DNA of 64,000 nt from Variovorax sp. 770b2 (GCF_900115685.1 NZ_FOXJ01000002.1:682001-746000); one strand, 5' to 3'; numbered from the stretch's first letter, positions 1 to 8,821 are shown. The notes: generated from the letters alone by a model not told the origin. Program-made: numbers and translations.

Positions 1-117
1 GGTCACCCGATCATCGGGAGATGTACGGGCGGGACCATGTATACGCCGCGGCCATGTGCAAGCTGAGCCTGCAGAGAGTACGGGAGCGTTTTGGCGATTC
101 CTGCGAAGGCCCTGTGC

Positions 118-1137
118 CTAAGCATCGAGCTCGCGCTTGATCGACGCATTGCCGATTTTCTTGCGGCACAGCAGCCGGCGCGCGCCCGGCCCCACGGCCA
201 TGCCCAGGTCGAGCAACAGCGAATCGCGCAGGCGAACATCCCCATGGCGCAGCGACTTGTCGATCGCGTCCACCCTGGCGAACAGTTCGTCAAACGGATC
301 GTCGCCGTCGATGCCATCGGGTCGCGGCCCCTTGGCATAGGCCTTCACCAGCAGTTCTTCTTCAAGCCCCGCTGCCGATGCAAACAGCGTCGCATGGGCC
401 GCGATCCACGCGCGCATCCTCGCCACATCCACCGTGGCCGCATAGGTGCGCATGGCCGCTGCGCGATAGCCGTCGCCGAAGCCCTTGGTCTCTTCGCAGA
501 GGTGCAGTGCCGCATCGAGGCCTTGCTGCGCGGCCACCCGCTCGACCAGCAACGCACGCGCATCGAGAAGCGTGTGGCGTTCCTGGCGCTGATCGGCCTT
601 CTTCTGCTTGCGCAGGAACCCGCTGACATCGCCGCGACGCGCGTACTCCATCAGCAGCACGCGGTCAGCGCGATGGGCCATGTCGGGACGCAGGCGCGGC
701 GTGATCTCCTGCTCGACACGCGTCATCTCGCCTTCGATCGCGAGATCGGCTGCGATGTGCAGCAGCAGATGGTCGCGCAGGATGTCGTCTTCCACCTGCT
801 GCGTCCAGGCCAGCATCTCGCTTGCACCGAGGCCGGCCGTGTCGAACAGGACTTCGATCCGATCCTTCCAGCTCAGGCTGTGGCTGTTGCGGCTGCCCTG
901 AAGCCGATGCATCATGGCCGCCCACGGCGTGCGATAGCCGCGATGTCCGAGATACCCGCAACCCAGCCCTTTGCCCGCGTAGGGCTCGGCGGCGAGCGCG
1001 TCGATCAGCGGCTGGATCTCGATGGCCAGCGCATCGAGCTGCGCCTTCTGCTCGGCGCTCGGGTAGTAGCCGAAGGCGTTGTCCAGGTTGATCGCGTGAA
1101 GGCAGCGCGTGAGCGCATCGTGAATGCGAGGGTCCAT
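118..1137 (-). CDS. Conserved hypothetical protein, about 339 aa
   Basis: I do not recognise this protein. The ATG at 1137 gives a product beginning MDPRIHDALTRCLHAINLDN; the frame stays open upstream, but those codons run into the intergenic sequence and read as arginine-rich filler. The product is soluble, rich in Ala, Leu, Arg and acidic residues, and looks largely helical. No signal peptide, membrane segment or catalytic motif is visible. A Gly/Tyr-rich patch near residues 50-70 (GKGLGCGYLGHRGYRTPW) is the most distinctive part. It lies 43 bp after the MFS gene on the same strand, so co-transcription is plausible. The function is unknown and helical-repeat behaviour is only a guess. Confidence 0.7.
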   Translation of the reverse strand: MDPRIHDALTRCLHAINLDNAFGYYPSAEQKAQLDALAIEIQPLIDALAAEPYAGKGLGCGYLGHRGYRTPWAAMMHRLQGSRNSHSLSWKDRIEVLFDTAGLGASEMLAWTQQVEDDILRDHLLLHIAADLAIEGEMTRVEQEITPRLRPDMAHRADRVLLMEYARRGDVSGFLRKQKKADQRQERHTLLDARALLVERVAAQQGLDAALHLCEETKGFGDGYRAAAMRTYAATVDVARMRAWIAAHATLFASAAGLEEELLVKAYAKGPRPDGIDGDDPFDELFARVDAIDKSLRHGDVRLRDSLLLDLGMAVGPGARRLLCRKKIGNASIKRELDA

Positions 1138-1180
1138 CGGCAGGATGATAGAAGCGGCATCGCCGCTCCGGGGCCGGCCA

Positions 1181-2449
1181 TCAAGCCCTGGCTCGTGTCG
1201 GCACCTGCGCACGCGGCAGCAAGAAGAACGCAAGCGTCCCCGCAGCCAGCATGCCCGCCACCGTGAGGAACACCGCGCGGAACGGCTCCACGCCATGCGC
1301 CACGCCCCACGATGCGGCCACGCCCGTCGTCCACTGCATCAGCGAGACCCCGAGGAACATCGCCATGTTCATCAGCGCCATCGCGCGGCCCGTCATCGCC
1401 GCGGGGTAGCCGTTCTTGGTGTACGCGTACTGCAGCACGCTGTAGCCCGAGATGAGTCCGTAGAGGATCGGCAGGCCGATGTCGATCGCGCGCGAATGCG
1501 TGAACGCCATCGCGCCGAACATCAGCGCGCCAGCAGAGGCGCAGCCCATCATCCAGCGCGTGCGCCGTGCGGGGCCCGGGTCCAGGCGGCCGAACAGCGC
1601 GGGGCTGATCATGCCGGTGACCGTCATCACCAGCGCCACGTTGCCGCTGGCCACGAGCGAGAGGCCATGCCGCTCGTGCAGCACCGGCCCGAGCCACAGG
1701 CCCCGCAGCGTGATGAAGGCCGCATACGACACGCACGCAAAGCACAAGAGGCCCAGCGTGTGCGGCATCGCGAACAGCGGCAGCAGTTCGCGCACGGCCT
1801 TGCGCAACGATTGCCGTTCGGCGGGGGCGGATTGCGGCGCAAGGTCCACCGCGCGCGCCGGCTCGCGCACGCGCCAGAAGATGACGATCCACGAGAGCAC
1901 CGCGAACACGGCCAGCACCGTGTAGCCGGCGCGCCATGATGCGGCCTCGATCAGCAGCGCCAGCGGCGTGCCGGTGAAGAGAATGCCCATGCCCGCCAGG
2001 CTCATCACCAGCCCCGACATCGCGGTGAAGCGCGAGGCGTCGAAATGCCGCGCGATGAACACCGTGCACGCAAGAAACGCTGGCGCGCAGCCGACGCCGA
2101 TCAACGCCTGCCCGAGCAGCAGCATGTGAAAGCTCGACGCCACCGCGCACAGCGCGGCGCCCGCGATGGCCAGCGGAAACGCGGTGAGCACCGTGCGCCG
2201 CACGCCGAACATGTCGATCGACACGCCCATCGCGAGCTGCATGATCCCGAACATGAAGTGGAAGGTGCCCGCCCATGTTCCCAGTTGCTGGGGCGAGAGG
2301 CCGAAGTGGCTGCTGAGCGGCGTGGCCATCATGGCGCCGACGGTGCGGAAGGCCTGGCTCAGCGCGAAGGCCGAGGCGAGGGCCACGAGCATGGCGGCCG
2401 CGGAGGTCGACCAGCGCGGCGGGGGCGGCGATGCCGCGTTCGTGTTCAT
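1181..2449 (-). CDS. MFS transporter, 422 aa
   Basis: Major facilitator superfamily permease of the inner membrane. The sequence shows about twelve hydrophobic segments, the loop 2-3 signature as DMFGVRRTVL, and a GVGCAPAFL helix typical of a sugar/organic-acid-type MFS. A soluble loop with charged residues (about 195-225) separates the two halves. It is strikingly similar to the MFS protein at 52607-53854: both contain SQAFRTVGA, GQALIGVGCAPAFL, CTVFIARHF, LRGLWLGP and TGRAMA. No good Shine-Dalgarno precedes the ATG at 2449, so an internal start near residue 20 is possible. The substrate cannot be told from sequence. Confidence 0.88.
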   Translation of the reverse strand: MNTNAASPPPPRWSTSAAAMLVALASAFALSQAFRTVGAMMATPLSSHFGLSPQQLGTWAGTFHFMFGIMQLAMGVSIDMFGVRRTVLTAFPLAIAGAALCAVASSFHMLLLGQALIGVGCAPAFLACTVFIARHFDASRFTAMSGLVMSLAGMGILFTGTPLALLIEAASWRAGYTVLAVFAVLSWIVIFWRVREPARAVDLAPQSAPAERQSLRKAVRELLPLFAMPHTLGLLCFACVSYAAFITLRGLWLGPVLHERHGLSLVASGNVALVMTVTGMISPALFGRLDPGPARRTRWMMGCASAGALMFGAMAFTHSRAIDIGLPILYGLISGYSVLQYAYTKNGYPAAMTGRAMALMNMAMFLGVSLMQWTTGVAASWGVAHGVEPFRAVFLTVAGMLAAGTLAFFLLPRAQVPTRARA

Positions 2450-2518
2450 CGGGAGGGGAGGGGCTGAAAGAAGAAGGGGGCGGCACGAATGCTAATGGCA
2501 TGCCGCACTCAATGCAGA

Positions 2519-2538
2519 ACGGCGCCCGAAGGCGCCGT
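2519..2538 (-). terminator. Stem-loop after glcB, probable intrinsic terminator
   Basis: Read on the minus strand, the sequence folds as an 8-bp stem ACGGCGCC/GGCGCCGT closed by a TTCG tetraloop, followed by a short T-containing tail. It lies about 40 bp past the glcB stop codon. The cUUCGg loop is unusually stable in RNA. The T tail is weak, so termination may be partial. Confidence 0.6.
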
Positions 2539-2578
2539 CCGTTCGCTCAAGCCCGGCGCAGTGCCGGGTGCACGCCGA

Positions 2579-4765
2579 TCAGGCCTCGCCCTTGACCTTC
2601 AGGCGCCATGCATGCAGCAGCGGCTCGGTGTAGCCGCTCGGCTGCTCGATGCCCTTGAACACCAAGTCCTGCGCCGCCTTGTACGCAGCCGACGTCGCGA
2701 AGTTGCCGGCCATCGGCTGGTAGAGCGCGTCGCCCGCGTTCTGCTCGTCCACCACCTTGGCCATGCGCTGGAAGGTCTCGTCGACCTGCGCCTTGGTCAC
2801 CACGCCGTGCAGCAGCCAGTTGGCGATGTGCTGGCTGGAGATGCGCAGCGTCGCGCGGTCTTCCATCAGGCCCACGTTGTGGATGTCGGGCACCTTGGAG
2901 CAGCCCACGCCCTGGTCGATCCAGCGCACCACGTAGCCCAGGATGCCCTGCACGTTGTTGTCGATTTCCTGCTGGCGCTCTTCGGCCGTCCACTTGGCTT
3001 CGGGTGCGATCGGCACCTGCAGCAGCGCATTGAGGATGTTGTCGCGCTCGCCGTCCGCGTCGATCTTCTCCAGTTCCTGCTGCACTGCCGTCACGCTCAC
3101 CTGGTGGTAGTGCAGCGCGTGCAGCGTGGCGGCGGTGGGCGAGGGCACCCAGGCGGTGTTGGCACCGGCCTTGGGGTGGCCGATCTTCTGCTCGAGCATC
3201 GCGGCCATGAGATCGGGCATCGCCCACATGCCCTTGCCGATCTGCGCCTTGCCGCGCAGGCCGCACGAGAGGCCGACCAGCACGTTGTTCTTTTCATAGG
3301 CGCCGATCCACGCGCTGGACTTCATGTCGCCCTTGCGGATCATCGGGCCGCCCTGCATGGCGGTGTGCATCTCGTCGCCGGTGCGGTCGAGGAAGCCCGT
3401 GTTGATGAAGGCCACGCGCGCGGCCGCTTCGGCGATGCAGGCCTTCAGGTTCACGCTGGTGCGGCGCTCCTCGTCCATGATGCCCAGCTTCACCGTGTTG
3501 GCGGGCAGGCCCAGCAGTTGCTCGACGCGGCCGAACAATTCGCTCGCGAAGGCCACTTCGGCGGGGCCGTGCATCTTGGGCTTCACGATGTAGATGCTGC
3601 CGGTGCGCGAGTTGCCCTTGCGCTTGAGGTCGATGGTGGCGATGGTGGTGGTCACCACGGCATCGAGGATGCCTTCCGGAATTTCCTTGCCGCCGGCGTA
3701 CAGGATGGCCGGGTTGGTCATCAGGTGGCCCACGTTGCGCAGGAACATGAGCGAGCGGCCGTGCAGCTTCACGGGCTGGCCATCGGCGCCGGTGTATTCG
3801 CGGTCGGCGTTCAGGCCACGCGTGAAGGTCTTGCCGCCCTTGGCGACTTCTTCCGTCAGCGAGCCTTCGACGATGCCCAGCCAGTTCGAATACGCGACCA
3901 CCTTGTCGGCCGCGTCGACCACGGCCACCGAGTCTTCCAGGTCCAGGATGGTCGAGAGCGCGGCTTCGAGCACCAGGTCGCTCACGCCGGCCGCGTCGCT
4001 CTTGCCGATGGCGGTGCTGCGGTCGATGCGGATGTCCAGGTGGATGCCGTTGTGCTTGAGCAGCACCGAAGACGGCGCCGCAGCCTCGCCCTGGTAGCCG
4101 ATGAACTGCGAGGGGTCGGCCAGGCCCGTGCTGCTGCTCTGCAGCGCGACCACCAGCTTGCCGTCCTTCACGCTGTAGCCGGTCGCCATCTTGTGCGAGC
4201 CGTTTTCCAGCGGTGCGGCCTGGTCGAGCACGTTGCGCGCGAACTCGATGACCTTGGCGCCGCGCACCGGGTTGTAGCCCTTGCCCCCTTCCGCCACTTT
4301 GCCAGCGCCGCCGGTTTCGGGGATGGCGTCGGTGCCGTAGAGCGCGTCGTACAGCGAGCCCCAGCGCGCGTTGGCGGCGTTCAGCGCGTAGCGCGCGTTC
4401 AGGATCGGCACCACCAACTGCGGGCCGGCCTGCAGCGCGAGCTCGGCGTCGACGTTCGCGGTCGTGGCCTTCGCGCCCTTGGGTTGCGGCAGCAGGTAGC
4501 CGATCTTTTCCAGGAAGGCGCGGTAGGCCGGCATGTCGCCGATCGGGCCGGGGTTCTGCTTGTGCCAGGCGTCCAGCTCTGTCTGCAGGCGGTCGCGCTC
4601 GGCGAGCAGCGCGATGTTCCTGGGCGCGAGGTCGCTCACGATGGCGTCGAAGCCCTTCCAGAAGACATCGCTCGCCACGCCGGTGGCGGGCAGGACTTTT
4701 TCTTCGATGAAGCGGTGGAGCTCGGTCGCAACCTGGAGTCCGTGGGCGGTGGTGCGGGCAGTCAT
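2579..4765 (-). CDS. glcB: Malate synthase G
   Basis: Condenses glyoxylate and acetyl-CoA to malate in the glyoxylate shunt and in glyoxylate/glycolate use; cytosolic. The 728-aa length matches the single-chain G isoform (about 720-730 aa), which carries the extra inserted domain absent from the A isoform. Recognisable blocks include NARWGSLYDALYGTDAI, ILDLEDSVAVVDAADK, NGNSRTG-like KGNSRTGSIYIVKPKMHGP, GIMDEERRTSVNLKACI and the FINTGFLDRTGDEMHT segment. The ATG at 4765 has AGGAGAG about 5 nt upstream; the longer open frame adds 47 codons through non-coding leader. The gene stands alone, with its own terminator and a leader carrying a short tandem repeat. Confidence 0.97.
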   Translation of the reverse strand: MTARTTAHGLQVATELHRFIEEKVLPATGVASDVFWKGFDAIVSDLAPRNIALLAERDRLQTELDAWHKQNPGPIGDMPAYRAFLEKIGYLLPQPKGAKATTANVDAELALQAGPQLVVPILNARYALNAANARWGSLYDALYGTDAIPETGGAGKVAEGGKGYNPVRGAKVIEFARNVLDQAAPLENGSHKMATGYSVKDGKLVVALQSSSTGLADPSQFIGYQGEAAAPSSVLLKHNGIHLDIRIDRSTAIGKSDAAGVSDLVLEAALSTILDLEDSVAVVDAADKVVAYSNWLGIVEGSLTEEVAKGGKTFTRGLNADREYTGADGQPVKLHGRSLMFLRNVGHLMTNPAILYAGGKEIPEGILDAVVTTTIATIDLKRKGNSRTGSIYIVKPKMHGPAEVAFASELFGRVEQLLGLPANTVKLGIMDEERRTSVNLKACIAEAAARVAFINTGFLDRTGDEMHTAMQGGPMIRKGDMKSSAWIGAYEKNNVLVGLSCGLRGKAQIGKGMWAMPDLMAAMLEQKIGHPKAGANTAWVPSPTAATLHALHYHQVSVTAVQQELEKIDADGERDNILNALLQVPIAPEAKWTAEERQQEIDNNVQGILGYVVRWIDQGVGCSKVPDIHNVGLMEDRATLRISSQHIANWLLHGVVTKAQVDETFQRMAKVVDEQNAGDALYQPMAGNFATSAAYKAAQDLVFKGIEQPSGYTEPLLHAWRLKVKGEA

Positions 4766-4780
4766 TTTTCTCTCCTGGAA

Positions 4781-4812
4781 ATCGGAATACGGCGGAATAC
4801 GGCGGAATACGG
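4781..4812. repeat. Short tandem repeat (10-bp unit) in the glcB leader
   Basis: The unit GGCGGAATAC occurs twice exactly, back to back (4791-4800, 4801-4810). It is preceded by a partial copy (ATCGGAATAC, 4781-4790) and followed by a truncated one. It sits 16-47 nt upstream of the glcB start codon, in the 5' leader or promoter. The unit length is close to one helical turn, so it could be either a slippage-prone array or a set of phased half-sites. Confidence 0.75.
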
Positions 4813-5019
4813 AATCAAAAGACGTGGGTGTCGCAATGACGCAGGTCAACTTTATTCGATACTTTACGAGGGAGTAAGAGCCGAAAGTGAGATTTATCAA
4901 TGACAAAAATGAAGGTAATGGCTGTATGGCGCCGGTTTTTACTCAAAGGGTAGGCACTGATAGAGACGCCACGGCCGCGGGATATATTTAACTTCTTAAA
5001 TAATCCCGACTCCGCCGAA

Positions 5020-5997
5020 ATGATCCTCCTGGCTTCCAACGAAAACCCGCTCGGCATGCCCGAGTCGGCCCGCCGCGCCGCCGCTTCCGCCCTCCAGGGC
5101 GCGGGCAACTACCCCGACAGCAACGGCACCGCGCTCAAGAATGCACTGGCCGCCCGGCTCGACGTATCGCCCGAGTGGCTCACGCTGGGCAGCGGATCGA
5201 GCGAGATCCTCGAACTCGCCGCGCAGGTGAGCCTGAAGCCGGGCGAGAACGTCGTCTATTCGCAGTACGGCTTCATCGTCTACGCGCAGGCCACGGCGCA
5301 CGCGCATGCGCGCGCCACCGTCGTGCCCTCGCAAGATTTCGGCCACGACCTGGACGCGATGCGCGCCGCCATTGCCGACGACACGAAGCTGGTCTTCGTC
5401 GCCAACCCGAACAACCCCACGGGCACCTTCATCGATGCTGCGCCGCTGCTGGCCTTCCTGCAATCGGTGCCCACGCACGTGACGGTGCTGCTCGACGAGG
5501 CCTACACCGAATACCTCTCGCCCGCACAGCGCTACGACAGCATCGGGTGGGTGCGGCGCCTGCCGAACCTCGTCGTGGCGCGCACCTTCTCCAAGGCCTT
5601 CGGCCTGGCCGGGATGCGCATCGGCTACGGCGTGTCGCAGCCCCCGCTGACCGCGCGCATGAACGCGCAGCGCCCGCGCTTCAACGTGACGACGCCGGCC
5701 CAGGCCGCGGCGGTGGCTGCGCTCGGCGATGCGGAATTCCTCGCGCGCACCTACGACCTGAACACCGCCGGACGCGACCAGCTCGCCGCGGGCTTCACCG
5801 AACTGGGCCTCGCATGCATCCCTTCGTCGGGCAACTTCCTGATGGTGCAGGTGGGCGATGCGCAGGCCGTGCACGCGCGCCTGCTGGCCGCCGGCATCGA
5901 GGTCTCGCTGCTCGGCCCCTACGGCCTGCCGCAGTGGCTGCGCGTGAGCGTCGGCCTGCCCGAACAGAACCAGGCCGTGCTCGCCGCACTGCGCTGA
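5020..5997 (+). CDS. Histidinol-phosphate aminotransferase-like PLP enzyme (class I/II)
   Basis: Fold-type I PLP aminotransferase most like HisC. The start LLASNENPLG is the HisC signature, YPDSNGTALKNALA follows, NPNNPTG lies near residue 129, the DEAY Asp near 159, and the PLP Lys is K192 in TFSKAFGLAGMRIGYG. It is 325 aa, about 25-30 residues shorter at the N terminus than usual HisC proteins. The reading frame is closed by TAG at 4951 with no other start codon before 5020, so the short N terminus is real unless a frameshift lies upstream. No Shine-Dalgarno is visible and a TATATT box lies at 4983-4988. Its context is not a his operon; a Bug receptor follows after 57 bp. Confidence 0.85.
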   Translation: MILLASNENPLGMPESARRAAASALQGAGNYPDSNGTALKNALAARLDVSPEWLTLGSGSSEILELAAQVSLKPGENVVYSQYGFIVYAQATAHAHARATVVPSQDFGHDLDAMRAAIADDTKLVFVANPNNPTGTFIDAAPLLAFLQSVPTHVTVLLDEAYTEYLSPAQRYDSIGWVRRLPNLVVARTFSKAFGLAGMRIGYGVSQPPLTARMNAQRPRFNVTTPAQAAAVAALGDAEFLARTYDLNTAGRDQLAAGFTELGLACIPSSGNFLMVQVGDAQAVHARLLAAGIEVSLLGPYGLPQWLRVSVGLPEQNQAVLAALR

Positions 5998-6054
5998 GCG
6001 GCGCTCCCGCCCGCCCGACTCCATTTCCACCACGACCCCCGAGGAGACAGACGC

Positions 6055-7023
6055 ATGAAACGCCGCCAGTTCGCAGCGCAGGCCGCTGCCGTCATTGCCG
6101 TCACGGCCACCGCGCCGATGGCCTTCGCGCAGGAGCGCACCACGCGCATCCTGGTCGGGTTCCCGCCGGGCGGGTCGGCGGATGTGGTGGCGCGGCTGCT
6201 CGCCGACAAGATGCGCGTCTTGCTGGGGCAGAACGTCATCATCGACAACAAGCCCGGCGCGGCAGGGCGCCTTGCACTGGGTGAGCTCAAGCGCTCGCCG
6301 CCCGACGGCAGCGTGCTGGTCTTCTCGCCGAGCGGCGCGATGGTGATCCATCCGTGGCTCTATGCGAACCTGGGCTACGACCCCGCGAAGGACTTCACGC
6401 CGATCTCGCTCGGCAGCACCTTCGACTTCGCGGTGACGGCCGGGCCGGGCGCGCCGCCCGGCGACATCAAGGCGGTGCTGGCCTGGATGAAGGCCAACCC
6501 GGCCAAGGCCAACTACGCGACCTCGGGCGCGGGCACGGTGCCGCACTTCGCCGGCCAGCTGCTGGCGCAGGCGGCGGGCGTGCCGATGACGCACGTCGCC
6601 TACCGCGGCGGCGCACCGGCCGCGCAGGACCTGATCGGCGGACAGGTGCCGCTGATGGTCGACACCGCCTCCGAAACCATCGAGCACCACCGCGCCGGCA
6701 GGGTGCGCATCCTCGCGGTGACGGGCGAACAGCGCAGCCGCGCGCTGCCCGATGTGCCGACGCTGAAGGAGGCCGGCATCAACGTGACGGCCGATGCGTT
6801 CTTCGGGCTCTACGGCCCGCCGGGCATGTCGCCCGAAGTGGTCGTGCGCATCGACAAGGCCGTGGGCGATGCGCTGCGCATGCCCGATGTGCAGGACAGG
6901 ATCTATGCGCTGGGGCTCGTGCCGGCGCATGCGGGGCCGGCCGAACTCGCGGCGATCCAGGCGGCGCATCTGAAGCGCTGGGAAATGCCGATCAAGAACT
7001 CCGGTTTCAAGGCCGAGTCCTGA
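6055..7023 (+). CDS. Bug/TctC-family periplasmic solute-binding protein
   Basis: Periplasmic receptor of the tripartite tricarboxylate transporter (Bug) family, normally binding a carboxylate and handing it to TctA/TctB. An N-terminal signal peptide (MKRRQF then a hydrophobic run, likely cut after AFAQ near residue 25) carries an Arg pair. Family motifs are FPPGGSADVVARLLADK, QNVIIDNKPGAAG, YDPAKDFTPIS and HVAYRGGAPAAQDLIGGQVPLMVD. The length of 322 aa is typical. A GAGGAGA ribosome site precedes the ATG. It follows the aminotransferase on the same strand and converges with the iclR-type gene 3 bp later. No tctA or tctB lies nearby, so it is an orphan receptor. Confidence 0.92.
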   Translation: MKRRQFAAQAAAVIAVTATAPMAFAQERTTRILVGFPPGGSADVVARLLADKMRVLLGQNVIIDNKPGAAGRLALGELKRSPPDGSVLVFSPSGAMVIHPWLYANLGYDPAKDFTPISLGSTFDFAVTAGPGAPPGDIKAVLAWMKANPAKANYATSGAGTVPHFAGQLLAQAAGVPMTHVAYRGGAPAAQDLIGGQVPLMVDTASETIEHHRAGRVRILAVTGEQRSRALPDVPTLKEAGINVTADAFFGLYGPPGMSPEVVVRIDKAVGDALRMPDVQDRIYALGLVPAHAGPAELAAIQAAHLKRWEMPIKNSGFKAES

Positions 7024-7026
7024 ACC

Positions 7027-7767
7027 TCAGACCTGCCCGCCGAGTTCCTTCGCCGCCGCGCGCACGGGCGCGATGTAGCCCTCGTCGTAGCGGTGCGTCG
7101 GCATCGTCAGCGTGACCGCAGCGGCGAGGCTGCCGTCCGCATGGAACACCGGCGCCGAGATGCCCGCGAGTTCCGCCGTGCGGTCACCCACCAGCGCGCA
7201 GTAGCCCTGCGCGCGGATCGCGTCATAGAGCTTGCGCTCCTTCGCCCCGCGCGGCCGCTCGGCCTCGGGCCCGAAGGCGATCAGCACGCGCGCACCGGCG
7301 CCGCGGTCGTTGGGCAAGAGGTCGCCCGCGCGCACGTGGTCGCGCACCACATGCGATGAATCGATGCGGAACTGGCACAGGCGCACCCAGCTCTCGCCCT
7401 GGTCCTGCCGCACGTGGTACGCCGCGCTTTCGCCGGTGGCGGCGACCAGCGCGCGCAGCACCGGCAGCACGACGCGGTCGAGCGACTGCGAGGCTGCGTA
7501 GAGCCCGTGCAGCCGTGCGATCTCCATGCCGAGCGCGTAGCGCCCGTCGTCCTGCCGGCGGATCAACCGCGCATGTTCGAGCGATGCCAGGAGCCGCAGC
7601 ACCGTGCTCTTGTAGAGCTGCGTGCGCTCGGCGAACTGCGCGAGCGACAGCGCCTCGTCCCCCGCCTGGAACGCCGAGAGCAGGCTCAGCGCGCGATCGA
7701 CCGCGGCGGCGCCGCCGGGGGCGGCATTGAGATCGGAAACCGATTCGGTCTGGGCTTTGCGGGGCAT
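7027..7767 (-). CDS. IclR-family transcriptional regulator
   Basis: DNA-binding regulator of the IclR family, 246 aa. The N-terminal winged helix spans about residues 20-85 (VDRALSLLSAF, then LAQFAERTQLYKSTVLRLLASLE). The C-terminal effector domain follows, with the family-like stretches QFRIDSSHVVRDHVRAGDLLP and GISAPVFHADGSLAAAVTLT. It is divergent from the HMG-CoA-lyase/CoA-transferase/Bug operon, and the shared 118-bp intergenic region holds two palindromes, so it very likely controls that operon and itself. The ligand is unknown, probably the acid or CoA ester that the operon degrades. Confidence 0.92.
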   Translation of the reverse strand: MPRKAQTESVSDLNAAPGGAAAVDRALSLLSAFQAGDEALSLAQFAERTQLYKSTVLRLLASLEHARLIRRQDDGRYALGMEIARLHGLYAASQSLDRVVLPVLRALVAATGESAAYHVRQDQGESWVRLCQFRIDSSHVVRDHVRAGDLLPNDRGAGARVLIAFGPEAERPRGAKERKLYDAIRAQGYCALVGDRTAELAGISAPVFHADGSLAAAVTLTMPTHRYDEGYIAPVRAAAKELGGQV

Positions 7768-7804
7768 GGGCGTGACTTGACAGGGAAAGTCGAACAGCGG
7801 TCTA

Positions 7805-7821
7805 ATTCTGTTTAACGGAAT
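7805..7821. promoter_or_regulatory. Probable IclR-type operator 1
   Basis: The 17-bp imperfect palindrome ATTCTGTTTAACGGAAT has arms that pair ATTC/GAAT and GTT/AAC with two mismatched positions. It lies between the divergent iclR-type gene and the lyase operon, 20 bp centre-to-centre from a second palindrome. It is AT-rich within a GC-rich region. Confidence 0.65.
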
Positions 7822-7825
7822 TTAG

Positions 7826-7840
7826 TTCTGTAAGATAGAA
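7826..7840. promoter_or_regulatory. Probable IclR-type operator 2
   Basis: The 15-bp palindrome TTCTGTAAGATAGAA shares the outer TTCTG/T..GAA pattern with operator 1 and lies two helical turns from it. It ends 45 bp before the lyase start codon and contains a TAAGAT box that could serve as a -10. Binding here would block or activate transcription in one or both directions. Confidence 0.6.
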
Positions 7841-7885
7841 TTGTCAAGTGCTTCGCCGCGTGATCGCTCCCAGGAGACAAATTCG

Positions 7886-8821
7886 ATGACACCCCCCGAC
7901 GTCCTCATCAGCGAGGTCGGCCCGCGCGACGGCCTGCAATCGGTCAAGGCCACGATGCCGACCGCCGACAAGCTGCGCTGGATCGACGCGCTCTACGCCG
8001 CCGGCGTGCGCGAGATCGAGGTCGCTTCCTTCGTGCCCGCCAGGCTGCTGCCCCAGATGGCCGATGCCGCCGACGTGGTGCGCCACGCCATCACGCTGCC
8101 CGGCCTCACCGTGATGGCGCTCGTGCCCAACCGCAAGGGCGCGCAGGCCGCGCTCGAAGCCGGCGTGCACAAGCTCACGATGCCGGTGTCGGCGAGCGTG
8201 GCGCATTCGCTGGCCAACGTGCGAAAGACTCCCGCCGAAATGGTCGAGGAGGTGCGCGCCATCTCCGACCTGCGCCGCGCGATCGCGCCGCAGGTCAAGC
8301 TCGAGGCGGGCATCTCCACCGCCTTCGGCTGCACGCTGCAGGGGCTGGTGCCCGAAGACGACGTGATCCGCCTCGCCGCGCAATGCATCGAAGCCGGCGC
8401 TGAAGAGGCGGGCCTCTCCGACACCGTCGGCTACGCCAATCCCGCGCAGGTGCGCCGCCTCTTCAAGCGCCTGCGCGCGGAACTCGGCACGCACGCCGGC
8501 GCGGCCCATATGCACAACACGCGAGGCCTGGGCATCGCGAACTGCCTGGCGGCCTGGGACGAGGGCGTGCGCACTTTCGACGCTTCGCTCGGCGGCCTCG
8601 GCGGCTGCCCCTACGCGCCGGGCGCCTCGGGCAACGCCGTGACCGAAGACCTCGTCTTCATGTTCGAGGCCATGGGCGTTCGCACCGGCATCGACATCCA
8701 GAAACTCATCGCGGCGCGCGCGCCGCTCATGGCGGGCCTCCCCGGCGAACCGGTCTACGGCATGACGCCCGAGGCCGGCCTGCCCAAAGGTTTTGTCCAG
8801 GAACACACTGCACATGTCTGA
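7886..8821 (+). CDS. Hydroxymethylglutaryl-CoA lyase-family protein
   Basis: TIM-barrel lyase of the HMG-CoA lyase/DRE-TIM family that cleaves a 3-hydroxy-3-methyl-acyl-CoA (HMG-CoA to acetoacetate and acetyl-CoA, or a related substrate such as citramalyl-CoA). Seen: ISEVGPRDGLQ at the start (metal and Arg/Asp residues), EVASFVP, the HMHNTRGLG metal-binding His pair, and the GGLGGCPYAPGASGN active-site Cys loop. The ATG at 7886 has AGGAGA 8 nt upstream; a longer open frame from 7841 would run through the operator. It is the first gene of a three-gene operon with a CoA-transferase and a Bug receptor, which points to catabolism of an imported acid. Confidence 0.92.
   Translation: MTPPDVLISEVGPRDGLQSVKATMPTADKLRWIDALYAAGVREIEVASFVPARLLPQMADAADVVRHAITLPGLTVMALVPNRKGAQAALEAGVHKLTMPVSASVAHSLANVRKTPAEMVEEVRAISDLRRAIAPQVKLEAGISTAFGCTLQGLVPEDDVIRLAAQCIEAGAEEAGLSDTVGYANPAQVRRLFKRLRAELGTHAGAAHMHNTRGLGIANCLAAWDEGVRTFDASLGGLGGCPYAPGASGNAVTEDLVFMFEAMGVRTGIDIQKLIAARAPLMAGLPGEPVYGMTPEAGLPKGFVQEHTAHV

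Noticed and set aside
1..117. A gene fragment at the left edge
   Set aside because: Both strands show only short frames continuing into the neighbouring gene's shadow; no motif or start signal is visible.
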